Assembly (NCBI GenBank): GCA_910585545.1
Contig: CAJUFN010000016.1
Coordinates: 1 to 49,761 of the forward strand
Origin: an uncultured Lachnospiraceae bacterium
Lineage (GTDB): Bacteria > Bacillota > Clostridia > Lachnospirales > Lachnospiraceae
DNA: 49,761 nucleotides
Direction of reading: 5' to 3'
Shown: positions 18,276 to 27,535 of the stretch, piece by piece
How positions within the stretch are numbered: the stretch's first letter is position 1
Layout: each line of letters starts with the position of its first letter
Notes under the pieces: model-generated
What the model was told of the DNA's origin: nothing
Seen by the model: the letters and a program-made list of their open reading frames with translations, nothing else
Database searches by the model: none
Translations under genes and position numbers: made by a program

Positions 18276-18665
18276 TCACCTCCTATATCTTCTGAATGCA
18301 CTTACTAATAACTGCTGCGGCAGTTCCGGGTCTAATAATTCCGGAATTTCATCCGCTTTTAAGTAATCTTTTCCTTTTTCACGAACCACGATCTGTCTTG
18401 CCGCATCAATGAGTTTGCCCGGTTTTACATCACGAGGACATCTTTCCACGCATGCAAAACAGGAAAGGCATTTCCAAAGTGATTTTGAATTCACAAGACT
18501 TTCAATATCTTCATTGACTACATAAGACACAAACTGATGTGGTTTGATGTCCATTTCATTATAAGATGGACAAGATGCAGAACATTTTCCACACTTCATA
18601 CATTTAAGTGGATTTACGCCGCTGATTTCTTTGATCTTTTCAGCCTGTTTCTTTTCAGAACTCAT
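18276..18665 (-). CDS. hdrC: HdrC, [4Fe-4S] relay subunit
   Basis: 129 residues with two ferredoxin motifs (CMKCGKCSASCP and CLSCFACVERCP), the normal size and spacing for HdrC. It passes electrons from HdrA to HdrB. The start codon overlaps the hdrB stop (TAATG). Confidence 0.93.
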   Translation of the reverse strand: MSSEKKQAEKIKEISGVNPLKCMKCGKCSASCPSYNEMDIKPHQFVSYVVNEDIESLVNSKSLWKCLSCFACVERCPRDVKPGKLIDAARQIVVREKGKDYLKADEIPELLDPELPQQLLVSAFRRYRR

Positions 18666-19453
18666 TATGCCTGCACCTCCTCTTTTACGCCAAGTGCTTC
18701 TGCAAGCAGTTCTGTGAAATAAACTACAGGAAGCTTGCCGCTCTTGTTCAAATTATACATGCAAAGCGGGCAGGCGGTAATGAGCATATCTGCTCCAAAG
18801 CCTTCCGCGCTATTCATTATTTTGTCACACATGTTTTCCGCCATCTCTTTTTCTTTTAAAGAAATGTATCCGCCGCAGCATTCGTTACGGTACGGATATA
18901 CAACCGGTTCTGCTCCGATCGCACGGATAAAATCTTCGATAATCGTTGGGTTCTCCGGATCGTCAAATCCCAAAACCTTACCTGGACGAAGAAGCAGGCA
19001 TCCATAATATGCTCCTATCTTCTTTCCGGTCAGAGGATTTGTCACCCTTTTCTTCAGTTCGTCAAATCCCACTTTATCACGAAGCACTTCAAGGAAATGA
19101 AGAACTTCTGTTTCCCCTTGATAAGGTTCATCAAGTCCCATATAATTATTTGCTTTGGTGCGGATATCTTCTACATTTTTCATATCATCATTGACACGTT
19201 TGATTACATGATGACACGCAGAACACATTGTTACCAAAGCCTGGTCTTTTTCTTTTGCTGCATTTAAAGCACGTACAGAAGATAACTTGGTAGCTATCTC
19301 ATCAGAGCCAAGCGGATATACGCCGCCGCAGCACTGCCAGTCTTCAACTTCGATCAGTTCAACCCCTAATGCCTTTGCAGAAACTCTGGCATAATCATCT
19401 AAATCTTTTGCCTTTGTTCTCAAAGTACATCCTGGATAATAGCTGTACTTCAT
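18665..19453 (-). CDS. hdrB: HdrB, CCG-domain subunit
   Basis: 262 residues from ATG at 19453, with AAGGA 11 nt upstream; an ATG 14 codons earlier has no better site. It contains two complete CCG motifs: C9, C41-C42, C77, C80 and C152, C192-C193, C228, C231. In methanogens these bind the non-cubane [4Fe-4S] clusters that split the CoM-S-S-CoB heterodisulfide. This organism should lack that substrate. With FrdA/FrdB encoded downstream, HdrB may act as the electron-transfer end corresponding to the C-terminal half of TfrB, or may reduce an unknown disulfide. Confidence 0.92.
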   Translation of the reverse strand: MKYSYYPGCTLRTKAKDLDDYARVSAKALGVELIEVEDWQCCGGVYPLGSDEIATKLSSVRALNAAKEKDQALVTMCSACHHVIKRVNDDMKNVEDIRTKANNYMGLDEPYQGETEVLHFLEVLRDKVGFDELKKRVTNPLTGKKIGAYYGCLLLRPGKVLGFDDPENPTIIEDFIRAIGAEPVVYPYRNECCGGYISLKEKEMAENMCDKIMNSAEGFGADMLITACPLCMYNLNKSGKLPVVYFTELLAEALGVKEEVQA

Positions 19454-19509
19454 AGTTCTCGCTGTCCTTTCTTTATATTGTACTTTCCTATTCATTTAAG
19501 CTAACAACT

Positions 19510-19541
19510 GCCTGACGGTTATACTTCTATAATCGTCAGGC
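19510..19541 (-). terminator. Hairpin between malate dehydrogenase and hdrB (possible partial terminator or processing site)
   Basis: A perfect 8-bp stem (GCCTGACG / CGTCAGGC) encloses a 16-nt loop, 15 nt after the mdh stop. The downstream minus-strand sequence (AGTTGTTAG) is only weakly U-rich, so partial read-through into hdrB or mRNA-end stabilisation is likely. No separate promoter for hdrB was recognised. Confidence 0.5.
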
Positions 19542-19555
19542 AAATCATGTTCATT

Positions 19556-20503
19556 TTATAATTCAATCTGTGCAATAACTGCTTTGAGTGCGTCTGCACT
19601 TGCTTTGAGTTTTGCAACCTCTTCATCTGTAAGAGTCATAGGAATCTTACCCTGAATTCCTTTTGGTCCGATCAATGTAAGTGTACTAAGACATACATCA
19701 TCAATACCGTATTCGCCATGCATCATAGAAGATACTGTAGATATAGACTCAGATGCTGACATAACAAGACTGCAAAGTCTTACAACACTTCTTGATACTG
19801 CATAGAATGTTGCACCTTTGTTCGCAATGATCTTACCGCCTGATTTCTGAACATATGTAAGCATTGCTTCTTTATCAAGCTCTTCAAAATCTTTTCCGAA
19901 AGCTTTTGCCATATCTCTATACTCGTCTACTGTAACACCTGCTACACGAGCTGCTGACCATGGGATGAAAGATGTATCGCCATGCTCACCAAATACGTAT
20001 GCATGAATGTTTCTCTGTGCCACATCAAAGTGTGCAGAAAGTCCGCAGCGTAAACGTGCAGAATCTAATACAGTACCGGAACCAATGATCTGGTTCTCCG
20101 GAAGACCTGAGATTTTTGTAAATACATATGTCATGATATCTACCGGGTTACTTACAATGATGTAGAGTGCGTTTGGTGCAGCTGCTACAATCTCCGGTGT
20201 GATCTGTTTTAAAATGTTTACATTTGTTTGTGTTAATTCAATTCTTGTCTGTCCCGGTTTACGAGCGATTCCAGATGTAATGATTACGATATCAGAATCT
20301 TTTGCGTCTGCGTAGTCACCAGCAACGATAGCTACCGGGTCTCTGAAGCAGGTTCCCTGCTCGATATCCATAACTTCGCCTTCTACCTTTTCTTTGTTGA
20401 TATCGATCATAACGATCTCAGACGCGATATCTTCTCCCGACAGTGTATATGCAATCGTTGAGCCTACACTACCTGCTCCAATAATTGTAATTTTACTGCT
20501 CAT
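19556..20503 (-). CDS. mdh: Malate dehydrogenase (LDH/MDH superfamily, NAD-dependent)
   Basis: 315 residues from ATG at 20503, with AAGGAG upstream. Rossmann motif GAGSVGST (10-17), NAD-selecting D34, catalytic H174 (GEHGD), and arginines R87, R150 and R152. The specificity loop reads GIARKPGQTR: R81 occupies the position that is Gln102 in lactate dehydrogenases (NQKPGETR), and arginine there selects oxaloacetate/malate. Automated pipelines may call this L-lactate dehydrogenase. Residue evidence and the downstream fumarase and fumarate reductase genes favour malate dehydrogenase, the first step of the reductive route to succinate. Confidence 0.85.
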   Translation of the reverse strand: MSSKITIIGAGSVGSTIAYTLSGEDIASEIVMIDINKEKVEGEVMDIEQGTCFRDPVAIVAGDYADAKDSDIVIITSGIARKPGQTRIELTQTNVNILKQITPEIVAAAPNALYIIVSNPVDIMTYVFTKISGLPENQIIGSGTVLDSARLRCGLSAHFDVAQRNIHAYVFGEHGDTSFIPWSAARVAGVTVDEYRDMAKAFGKDFEELDKEAMLTYVQKSGGKIIANKGATFYAVSRSVVRLCSLVMSASESISTVSSMMHGEYGIDDVCLSTLTLIGPKGIQGKIPMTLTDEEVAKLKASADALKAVIAQIEL

Positions 20504-20595
20504 ACTTTTTTCTCCTTTTAATCGTGATTTTTTTTGGCAACATATCGAGAAATGGGCACAGCGCACCTCTCTCTTTCTGCTCCCACTTTCATTAT

Positions 20596-20624
20596 ATAAT
20601 ACCACATTGTCAATTAATTAACAA
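20596..20624 (-). promoter_or_regulatory. Probable promoter of the mdh-hdr-flx-frd operon
   Basis: On the minus strand, TTGTTA (20619-20624), 17 bp and TATTAT (20596-20601), about 93 nt before the mdh ATG. A TTGACA at 20607-20612 overlaps the spacer and could serve an alternative register. The untranslated leader is about 85 nt. Confidence 0.6.
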
Positions 20625-20664
20625 CTTTTTTCTTCCTGCAATCCAGGAAAAATAATTCTCTCTC

Positions 20665-21852
20665 TTATTTTGAAAGTAGCTTTATAAGCTTTTCCGCTGC
20701 CTCCTTTGTATCTTCCAATGAACCAAACGTCGAGAACCGGAAATAACCTTCTCCACAGGCTCCAAATCCTTCTCCCGGTGTTCCCACAACCTGAATTTCA
20801 TGTAACAGATAATCAAAAAACTCCCAACTTCCCATTCCATTTGGACACTTCATCCAGATATATGGTGCATTCTTTCCGCCGCAATACCAGATTCCAAGCT
20901 GATCAAGCGCTTTCATCAGCACTTTTGCATTTTTCTTATAGATCTGGATATTTTCGTGAATCTGTTTCTGTCCTTCTTCCGTGAAAACTGCTGCTCCGCC
21001 TTTTTGAATAATGTATGATACACCATTTGTCTTTGTTGTACGATTGCGTACCCACATTTCATTCAAGTTCATTCCATTGCGTTTCAATGTTTTTGGTATT
21101 ACCGTATATCCAAGTCTGGTTCCTGTAAAACCAGCAGTCTTAGACAACGAGCAAATTTCAATCGCACACGTTTTTGCTCCATCCAATTCAAAAATACTAT
21201 GAGGAAACGTTTCATCCTCGATAAAAGCCTCATATGCCGCGTCAAAGAGAATCACAGAACCGTTCTCATTCGCAAAATCTACCCATGTCTGAAGCTGATT
21301 ACGTGAAAAAACTGCTCCGGTAGGATTGTTTGGTGAACATATGTAGAGTAAATCTGCTTTCATTTCTTTACTCGGCTCGGGCAAAAAGCTATTTTCTTCC
21401 CCGGAAGCCAGATGTGCAATCTTCCTGCCTGCCATCACATTCGCATCCACATATGCCGGATAGGCTGGCTCGATTACCAATGCAGAACCTGAACGTTCAA
21501 ACAAGTCTAAAATATCCCCAAGCTCATCGCTTGCTCCACTCGAAACAAACACCTCGTCTGCGGACAACGTAACACCTCTATTTTCATAGTACTTTGCAAT
21601 CGCCTCCCTTAAAAACGGAGCACCACACTCAGGCATATATCCATGAAAGCTGCTTTGCGAGGCCTGATCATCTACAGCCTCATGCAATGCCTTGATTACG
21701 GCATCACATAATGGCAATGAAACATCTCCAATGCCCATTTTTAAAAGCTTTACTCCCGGATTTTGCTCTATGTATGCCTTTGTTTTCTGAGCAATATTGT
21801 AAAAAAGATAGGAATCTTTCAATTCGCTGTAATACATATTTGGTCTGACCAT
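20665..21852 (-). CDS. dapL: LL-diaminopimelate aminotransferase
   Basis: 395 residues from ATG at 21852, with AAGGAGG upstream inside the end of carB. Class I/II PLP aminotransferase: MGIGDVSLPL near the N-terminus, CSPNNPTG, and the PLP lysine in SLSKTAGFTGTRLGY. It matches DapL, which makes LL-diaminopimelate from tetrahydrodipicolinate and glutamate for peptidoglycan and lysine. It begins one base after carB, so it is the last gene of the nucleotide operon. The link to that operon may be glutamate supply (inference). Confidence 0.9.
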   Translation of the reverse strand: MVRPNMYYSELKDSYLFYNIAQKTKAYIEQNPGVKLLKMGIGDVSLPLCDAVIKALHEAVDDQASQSSFHGYMPECGAPFLREAIAKYYENRGVTLSADEVFVSSGASDELGDILDLFERSGSALVIEPAYPAYVDANVMAGRKIAHLASGEENSFLPEPSKEMKADLLYICSPNNPTGAVFSRNQLQTWVDFANENGSVILFDAAYEAFIEDETFPHSIFELDGAKTCAIEICSLSKTAGFTGTRLGYTVIPKTLKRNGMNLNEMWVRNRTTKTNGVSYIIQKGGAAVFTEEGQKQIHENIQIYKKNAKVLMKALDQLGIWYCGGKNAPYIWMKCPNGMGSWEFFDYLLHEIQVVGTPGEGFGACGEGYFRFSTFGSLEDTKEAAEKLIKLLSK

Positions 21853-21853
21853 T

Positions 21854-24800
21854 TTATTCTCCTCCTTGTATGGTTCCGTCCTCCAGCACATCCAAAAGTA
21901 CCTTTACAGTATCTAAGGATGTAAGCATGGTAATATTATTCTGTGTTGCCGCACTTCGGATTGCAACACCATCTTCATAATGAACACCTGAAAGAATTGC
22001 GCGGGTATTGATGACATAGCTGACATATCCTGCACGGATCGCATCCAGTATCTCACTGCTTCCTTCCGATGGTTTTCCAAGTATACGGGTACGGATTCCA
22101 TGTTGTTTCAAATGCTCTCCTGTAAGAGAGGTTGCTTCTATATTAAAGCCCATATCATAAAAACGTCTGATCAAAGGAAGGGCTTCTTTTTTATCCTCAT
22201 CTGCAAGTGTCACGATAACTGTTCCATAATTCTGTACACGAATACCAGAAGCAATCATCGCTTTATACATTGCTCTGTGAAGCTTCTTATCACATCCGAT
22301 TGCCTCTCCCGTAGATTTCATCTCCGGTGACAGATAAGCATCCATACCATCCAGCTTTGCAAAGGAAAACGCAGGTACTTTTACATACCATTGCTTCTTT
22401 TCTTCCGGATAGATCACAGTAATCCCCTGCTCCTTCAAACTTTTTCCAAGAATGACTTTTGTTGCAATATCAGCCAGCGGATATCCGGTTGCCTTTGACA
22501 AGAATGGAACTGTTCTTGAAGAACGTGGATTCACCTCAATGATGGATACGTTCTCCTGTTTGTCCACGATAAACTGGATATTAAACAGTCCGACAATCCC
22601 AATGCCGATACCCAGTTTTTTCGCATAATCCAAAATCGTCTCCTTTACTTTATCTGAAATGCTAAACGTCGGATATACACTGATGGAATCGCCGGAATGA
22701 ACACCTGTCCTTTCTACCAACTCCATGATTCCCGGAACAAATACATCCGTACCGTCACAGACAACATCAATTTCAACTTCCTTCCCACAGATATATTTGT
22801 CTACCAATACCGGTTTGTCTTCATCAATTTCTACTGCAGTTTTCAGATAATGCCGCAGATGTTCTTCCTTTGCCACGATCTGCATGGCTCTTCCTCCAAG
22901 CACAAAACTGGGACGTACCAGAACCGGATACCCAATTTCTTCTGCCGCTTTTACACCATCTTCTATATTCGCTACAGCCTGTCCTTTCGGCTGTGGGATA
23001 GAAAGCTCTGATAACAACTTTTCGAAAGCATCTCTGTTTTCTGCTTTTTCGATTGCCGCACAGTCCGTGCCAATCAGTTTTGCTCCACGCTCTCGCAGCG
23101 GATCTGCCAGATTGATCGCAGTTTGACCGCCAAGTGATGCAATAATTCCATCCGGCTTCTCCATTTCAATCACATTCATAACATCTTCTACACAAAGAGG
23201 TTCGAAATACAGCTTGTCGGATGTGGTATAATCCGTAGATACGGTTTCCGGATTGTTATTGATGATGATTGCCTCATAGCCGGCATCTTTAATGGTTTTT
23301 ACTGCATGTACCGTAGAATAATCAAACTCCACACCCTGACCGATACGAATCGGGCCGGACCCCAACACAATGATCTTCTTCCTATCTTCCACGACAGATT
23401 CATTTTCATCCTCATAAGTAGAATAAAAATACGGAACATAACTTTCAAATTCTGACGCACAAGTATCAATCATTTTATAGACTGGGAAAATGCCATGTAC
23501 CTTACGCATTTCATAAATGTCAGTTTCCGTCATATTCCACAGCCACCCAACTGCTCTATCCGAGAAGCCTGCCTTCTTTGCCTGATGCAAAACCTCCCTG
23601 TTACCGACACATTGCTCCAGTTCTTTCTCCATATCAATGATCTTTTTCATCTTATCAAGAAAGAAACGGTCAATACGCGTCTGCTCACTTATATCGGAAA
23701 CTGATTCCCCCATTCGGAGCAGCTGGGCAATGGCAAAGATACGGTCATCTGTACCGATTTTGACATATTCTGTCAAAGCCTTTTTATCTTTCCTTTCAAA
23801 CTTTTCCATATACAGATGATTTACGCCTGTCTCCAAGGAACGGATTGCTTTTAACAAACTCTCCTCAAAGGTTCTGCCAACACTCATGACTTCCCCGGTT
23901 GCTTTCATCTGTGTACCCAGTTTCTGATTTGCATCTGTAAATTTATCAAACGGAAAACGCGGCATTTTTGTTACCACATAATCCAGTGCCGGTTCAAAAG
24001 ATGCTGGCGTGTTTACCAACATAATCTCATCCAGGGTCATTCCCACACTAATCTTTACAGATACTCTTGCAATGGGATATCCGCTTGCCTTCGATGCCAA
24101 TGCAGAGGAACGGGATACTCGCGGATTCACCTCGATCAGATAATACCGAAAAGAATCCGGATCAAGTGCAAACTGTACATTGCAGCCTCCTTCCACCTTC
24201 AAGGCACGGATGATTTTCAAAGCACTGTCACGCAGCATCTGATATTCTTTATTCGTCAATGTCTGTGACGGACATACCACAATGGAATCTCCTGTGTGTA
24301 TTCCTACCGGGTCCAGATTTTCCATATTGCAGACCGTGATTGCTGTGTCATTGGCATCGCGGATCACTTCATATTCGATTTCTTTAAAACCTTTAATACT
24401 TTTTTCTATCAGTACCTGATGAACCGGTGATAAAGCAAGGGCATTTTTTATCAGTCCCAGAAACTCCTGCTCATCATCAGCAAAACCTCCACCGGTTCCG
24501 CCAAGAGTAAATGCCGGACGAAGCACCACCGGATAACCGATATTCGCAGCAGCCTTTACCGCCTCCTCCACGGTATTGGCAATGGCAGAAGGAAGCACTG
24601 GCTCTCCTAAGCTTTCACAAAGCTCTTTAAATAATTCTCTGTCCTCTGCCCTTTCAATGCTCTCACTGCTGGTTCCCAAAAGCTCCACACAATACTCTTT
24701 TAAAATACCTTTTTTTTCAAGCTGCATTGCCAGATTAAGTCCAGTCTGACCACCAATTCCCGGTACAATAGCATCCGGACGCTCATCGCGGACAATCTTT

Positions 24801-25024
24801 GCTACATGTTCCAAAGTCAACGGCTCCATGTATACCTTATCGGCAATGGTGGTATCTGTCATAATGGTTGCCGGATTCGAATTGCACAGTACCACCTCAT
24901 ACCCTTCTTCTTTCAGCGCAAGACATGCTTGCGTACCTGCATAGTCAAATTCTGCCGCCTGGCCTATCACAATCGGACCGGAACCAATGACAAGTATTTT
25001 CTTTAAATCAGTTCTTTTCGCCAT
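21854..25024 (-). CDS. carB: Carbamoyl phosphate synthase, large subunit
   Basis: 1056 residues, full length. Two homologous ATP-grasp halves (VIGSGPIVIGQAAEFDYAG near residue 12; VLGSGPIRIGQGVEFDYS near residue 550) and a C-terminal MGS-like regulatory domain. It makes carbamoyl phosphate for pyrimidine and arginine synthesis, using ammonia channelled from CarA. It overlaps carA by 17 bp, with GGAGAG 8 nt before the ATG. Confidence 0.97.
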   Translation of the reverse strand: MAKRTDLKKILVIGSGPIVIGQAAEFDYAGTQACLALKEEGYEVVLCNSNPATIMTDTTIADKVYMEPLTLEHVAKIVRDERPDAIVPGIGGQTGLNLAMQLEKKGILKEYCVELLGTSSESIERAEDRELFKELCESLGEPVLPSAIANTVEEAVKAAANIGYPVVLRPAFTLGGTGGGFADDEQEFLGLIKNALALSPVHQVLIEKSIKGFKEIEYEVIRDANDTAITVCNMENLDPVGIHTGDSIVVCPSQTLTNKEYQMLRDSALKIIRALKVEGGCNVQFALDPDSFRYYLIEVNPRVSRSSALASKASGYPIARVSVKISVGMTLDEIMLVNTPASFEPALDYVVTKMPRFPFDKFTDANQKLGTQMKATGEVMSVGRTFEESLLKAIRSLETGVNHLYMEKFERKDKKALTEYVKIGTDDRIFAIAQLLRMGESVSDISEQTRIDRFFLDKMKKIIDMEKELEQCVGNREVLHQAKKAGFSDRAVGWLWNMTETDIYEMRKVHGIFPVYKMIDTCASEFESYVPYFYSTYEDENESVVEDRKKIIVLGSGPIRIGQGVEFDYSTVHAVKTIKDAGYEAIIINNNPETVSTDYTTSDKLYFEPLCVEDVMNVIEMEKPDGIIASLGGQTAINLADPLRERGAKLIGTDCAAIEKAENRDAFEKLLSELSIPQPKGQAVANIEDGVKAAEEIGYPVLVRPSFVLGGRAMQIVAKEEHLRHYLKTAVEIDEDKPVLVDKYICGKEVEIDVVCDGTDVFVPGIMELVERTGVHSGDSISVYPTFSISDKVKETILDYAKKLGIGIGIVGLFNIQFIVDKQENVSIIEVNPRSSRTVPFLSKATGYPLADIATKVILGKSLKEQGITVIYPEEKKQWYVKVPAFSFAKLDGMDAYLSPEMKSTGEAIGCDKKLHRAMYKAMIASGIRVQNYGTVIVTLADEDKKEALPLIRRFYDMGFNIEATSLTGEHLKQHGIRTRILGKPSEGSSEILDAIRAGYVSYVINTRAILSGVHYEDGVAIRSAATQNNITMLTSLDTVKVLLDVLEDGTIQGGE

Positions 25025-26108
25025 CTTTTGTTCTCTCCATCATTTCTATAAACCGTTCAAACAGATAACTGCTGTCCTGCGGTCCCGGTGCACTTTCCGG
25101 GTGATACTGCACACTAAACACCTTGTCCTCCTCACAGGCAACCCCTTCTACCGTCTGATCCAACAGATTCAGGTGCGTTACTTTCAGTCGGGTATTCGCA
25201 AGACTCTCCCTGTCCACTGCGTAGGAATGGTTCTGGGAAGTGATTTCTATCTTTCCTGTCAAAAGATTTTTTACCGGATGATTTCCACCCCTGTGTCCGA
25301 ATTTTAACTTATAGGTCTCTGCCCCGTACGCAAGAGAAATCATCTGATGACCAAGGCAAATACCAAAGATCGGATACTTTCCTCGTAAGCCTTTGACCAG
25401 TTCTATGACCGGCCCCACATCTGTCGGGTCTCCCGGACCATTGGACAAAAAGATTCCATCCGGCTTCCATCTTTCTATCTCTTCCAGAGATGTATTCCAG
25501 GGAAATACGGTCACATTGCAGCCTCTCCCATTTAAACTCCTCACAATATTCTGCTTCATTCCACAATCAATGGCAGCCACATGATATTTTCCATTTGGAA
25601 TCCTATATTGCTGAATCTCTTTTCTGCTCACAAAAGCAACTGCATCTTTTGGTATATCATAGGAAACTAATTTACGAAGCCCATCCCTCAGGAGTGTATC
25701 GGCATCTGTAATCAATACTTTTCTGCTTCCAAAATCACGTATAGAACGTACCAGCTTTCTGGTATCAATTCCATAAATCCCTGGAATACAGTATTTCTCC
25801 ATGATTTCAGATAATGTATATTTACTGCGGAAATTGGAGGGACGATCATTATAATCCCTTACAACCAATCCGCCAATCGTCGGCGTTTCTGTTTCAAAAT
25901 CTTCTTCTGTAATCCCATAATTGCCAATCAGAGGATATGCCATTACGACTGTCTGATAAGTGTAAGATGGATCAGAAATAATTTCCTGATACCCTACCAG
26001 AGAGGTATTAAATACGATTTCTGTGATTTTCTCATTCCTGGAACCAAAACCATATCCATAATACTCACTGCCATCAGATAGAATCAGCTTTCTGTCAAAT
26101 TTTTTCAT
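25008..26108 (-). CDS. carA: Carbamoyl phosphate synthase, small (glutaminase) subunit
   Basis: 366 residues from ATG at 26108, with AGGAGG 6 nt upstream; the ATG five codons earlier is less well placed. The N-terminal CPSase small-chain domain is followed by a class I glutamine amidotransferase domain, with nucleophile Cys in GICLGHQ and the catalytic His-Glu in HPESAPGP. It hydrolyses glutamine for CarB. Confidence 0.97.
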   Translation of the reverse strand: MKKFDRKLILSDGSEYYGYGFGSRNEKITEIVFNTSLVGYQEIISDPSYTYQTVVMAYPLIGNYGITEEDFETETPTIGGLVVRDYNDRPSNFRSKYTLSEIMEKYCIPGIYGIDTRKLVRSIRDFGSRKVLITDADTLLRDGLRKLVSYDIPKDAVAFVSRKEIQQYRIPNGKYHVAAIDCGMKQNIVRSLNGRGCNVTVFPWNTSLEEIERWKPDGIFLSNGPGDPTDVGPVIELVKGLRGKYPIFGICLGHQMISLAYGAETYKLKFGHRGGNHPVKNLLTGKIEITSQNHSYAVDRESLANTRLKVTHLNLLDQTVEGVACEEDKVFSVQYHPESAPGPQDSSYLFERFIEMMERTKDGEKN

Positions 26109-26127
26109 AATATGCCTCCTCATTTAT

Positions 26128-27531
26128 CTAAACCCGTTCAGACAGCTTCCTTTCAAATCGGTCTTTACGTAGATCTGCAGGAATTTTTGTTGGATATTTT
26201 CCATTAAAGCAGGCAGCACAATAATCCTCGCTGTCAATCAGCTTACTCAGTTTCTCTACCTCCAAATACCCCAAAGAATCTACTCCGATAATCCCTGCAA
26301 TCTCTTCCATACGATAACGGCAGGCAATCAGATTTTCTTCTGAATCAATGTCCGTGCCATAATAGCAGGGATGTAAGAATGGGGGAGCCGAAATTCTCAT
26401 ATGTATCTCCTTCGCTCCTGCGTCACGCAAAAGCTTCACAATACGCTTGCTGGTTGTACCTCTTACAATCGAATCATCAACGAGAACAACCCTTTTTCCA
26501 TCTATTACATTTTTCACAGGCGAAAGTTTTATCCTGACTTTATCCAAGCGTTCATTTTGTCCTGGAGAAATGAATGTTCTTCCAATATATTTATTTTTAA
26601 TCAATCCAATGCCATAAGGAATGCCGGATTTATTCGCATAACCCAAGGCGGCATCCAGTCCGCTGTCCGGAACCCCAATTACAATATCCGCATCCACCGG
26701 ATAACTCTCTGCCAGCAGTTCTCCTGCTTTCATTCTTGATTCATGAACAGACGCATCTTCTATGACGGAATCTGGTCTTGCAAAATAGATATATTCAAAG
26801 ATACAGGTTTTCTTCTTCTGTTTCCGGCAGTGTTCTTTTCTTGATTCCACACCGTTTTGACTAAACACCATGATTTCACCGGGAAGCAAATCTCTGATAA
26901 ATTCTGCCCCTACTGCTGATAATGCACAGCTTTCGGATGCAACCACATAAGTTTCATCCGACATCTTTCCATAACAAAGTGGTCTGAATCCGTAAGGATC
27001 TCTCGCAGCAATCATCTTTGTAGACGACATCAAAACCAATGAATAGGCACCCTCCAGTAAATTCATGGTGTTGCTTACTGCTTCTTCTATGCTCGGTGTC
27101 ATCAGCCTTTCTCTTGTAATCACATAAGCAATGGTTTCCGTATCACTGGTGGTATGAAAAATCGCTCCTGATAGCTCCAATTTATCACGCAGCTCCAATG
27201 CATTACTCAAATTTCCATTATGCGCCAGAGCCATCTTCCCCTTCTGGTGGTTCACTTCAATGGGCTGACAGTTATTTCGTGTTGTCCCTCCGGTTGTTCC
27301 ATATCTTACATGGCCCACTGCCATAGTACCTTCCGGCAAATGCGATAATGTGTCTTTAGAAAACACCTCACTGACAAGCCCTAAATCTTTATACGAAGAA
27401 AACACACCATCATCATTTACAACGATTCCGCAGCTTTCCTGTCCTCTATGCTGCAAGGCATACAATCCATAATAGACAATCCCTGCAACATTCTCTTTTT
27501 TTGTACTCATCACACCAAATATTCCACACAT
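26128..27531 (-). CDS. purF: Amidophosphoribosyltransferase (glutamine-PRPP)
   Basis: 467 residues. It begins MCGIFGV, so Cys2 becomes the N-terminal nucleophile after Met removal, without the 11-residue propeptide of B. subtilis PurF. PRPP loop VVLVDDSIVRGTT. Cysteines in TCIFEY, LIACRYR and DYCAACFNG match the [4Fe-4S] ligand pattern of the Bacillus-type enzyme. It catalyses the first committed step of purine synthesis. GAGGAG precedes the ATG, and pyrG ends 4 bp upstream. Confidence 0.97.
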   Translation of the reverse strand: MCGIFGVMSTKKENVAGIVYYGLYALQHRGQESCGIVVNDDGVFSSYKDLGLVSEVFSKDTLSHLPEGTMAVGHVRYGTTGGTTRNNCQPIEVNHQKGKMALAHNGNLSNALELRDKLELSGAIFHTTSDTETIAYVITRERLMTPSIEEAVSNTMNLLEGAYSLVLMSSTKMIAARDPYGFRPLCYGKMSDETYVVASESCALSAVGAEFIRDLLPGEIMVFSQNGVESRKEHCRKQKKKTCIFEYIYFARPDSVIEDASVHESRMKAGELLAESYPVDADIVIGVPDSGLDAALGYANKSGIPYGIGLIKNKYIGRTFISPGQNERLDKVRIKLSPVKNVIDGKRVVLVDDSIVRGTTSKRIVKLLRDAGAKEIHMRISAPPFLHPCYYGTDIDSEENLIACRYRMEEIAGIIGVDSLGYLEVEKLSKLIDSEDYCAACFNGKYPTKIPADLRKDRFERKLSERV

Positions 27532-27535
27532 TTTT

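Noticed and set aside
18271..18279. GTG at 18279 as hdrA start
   Set aside because: It overlaps the GGAGG itself, leaving no spacing; GTG at 18270 has an 8-nt spacing.
19556..20503. L-lactate dehydrogenase annotation
   Set aside because: The specificity-loop residue is Arg (R81 in ARKPG) and not Gln, and the operon context is malate/fumarate metabolism.
20633..20649. Terminator after dapL (TTCCTG-CAATC-CAGGAA hairpin)
   Set aside because: On the minus strand the sequence after the hairpin is A-rich and not T-rich, so it does not fit an intrinsic terminator for dapL.
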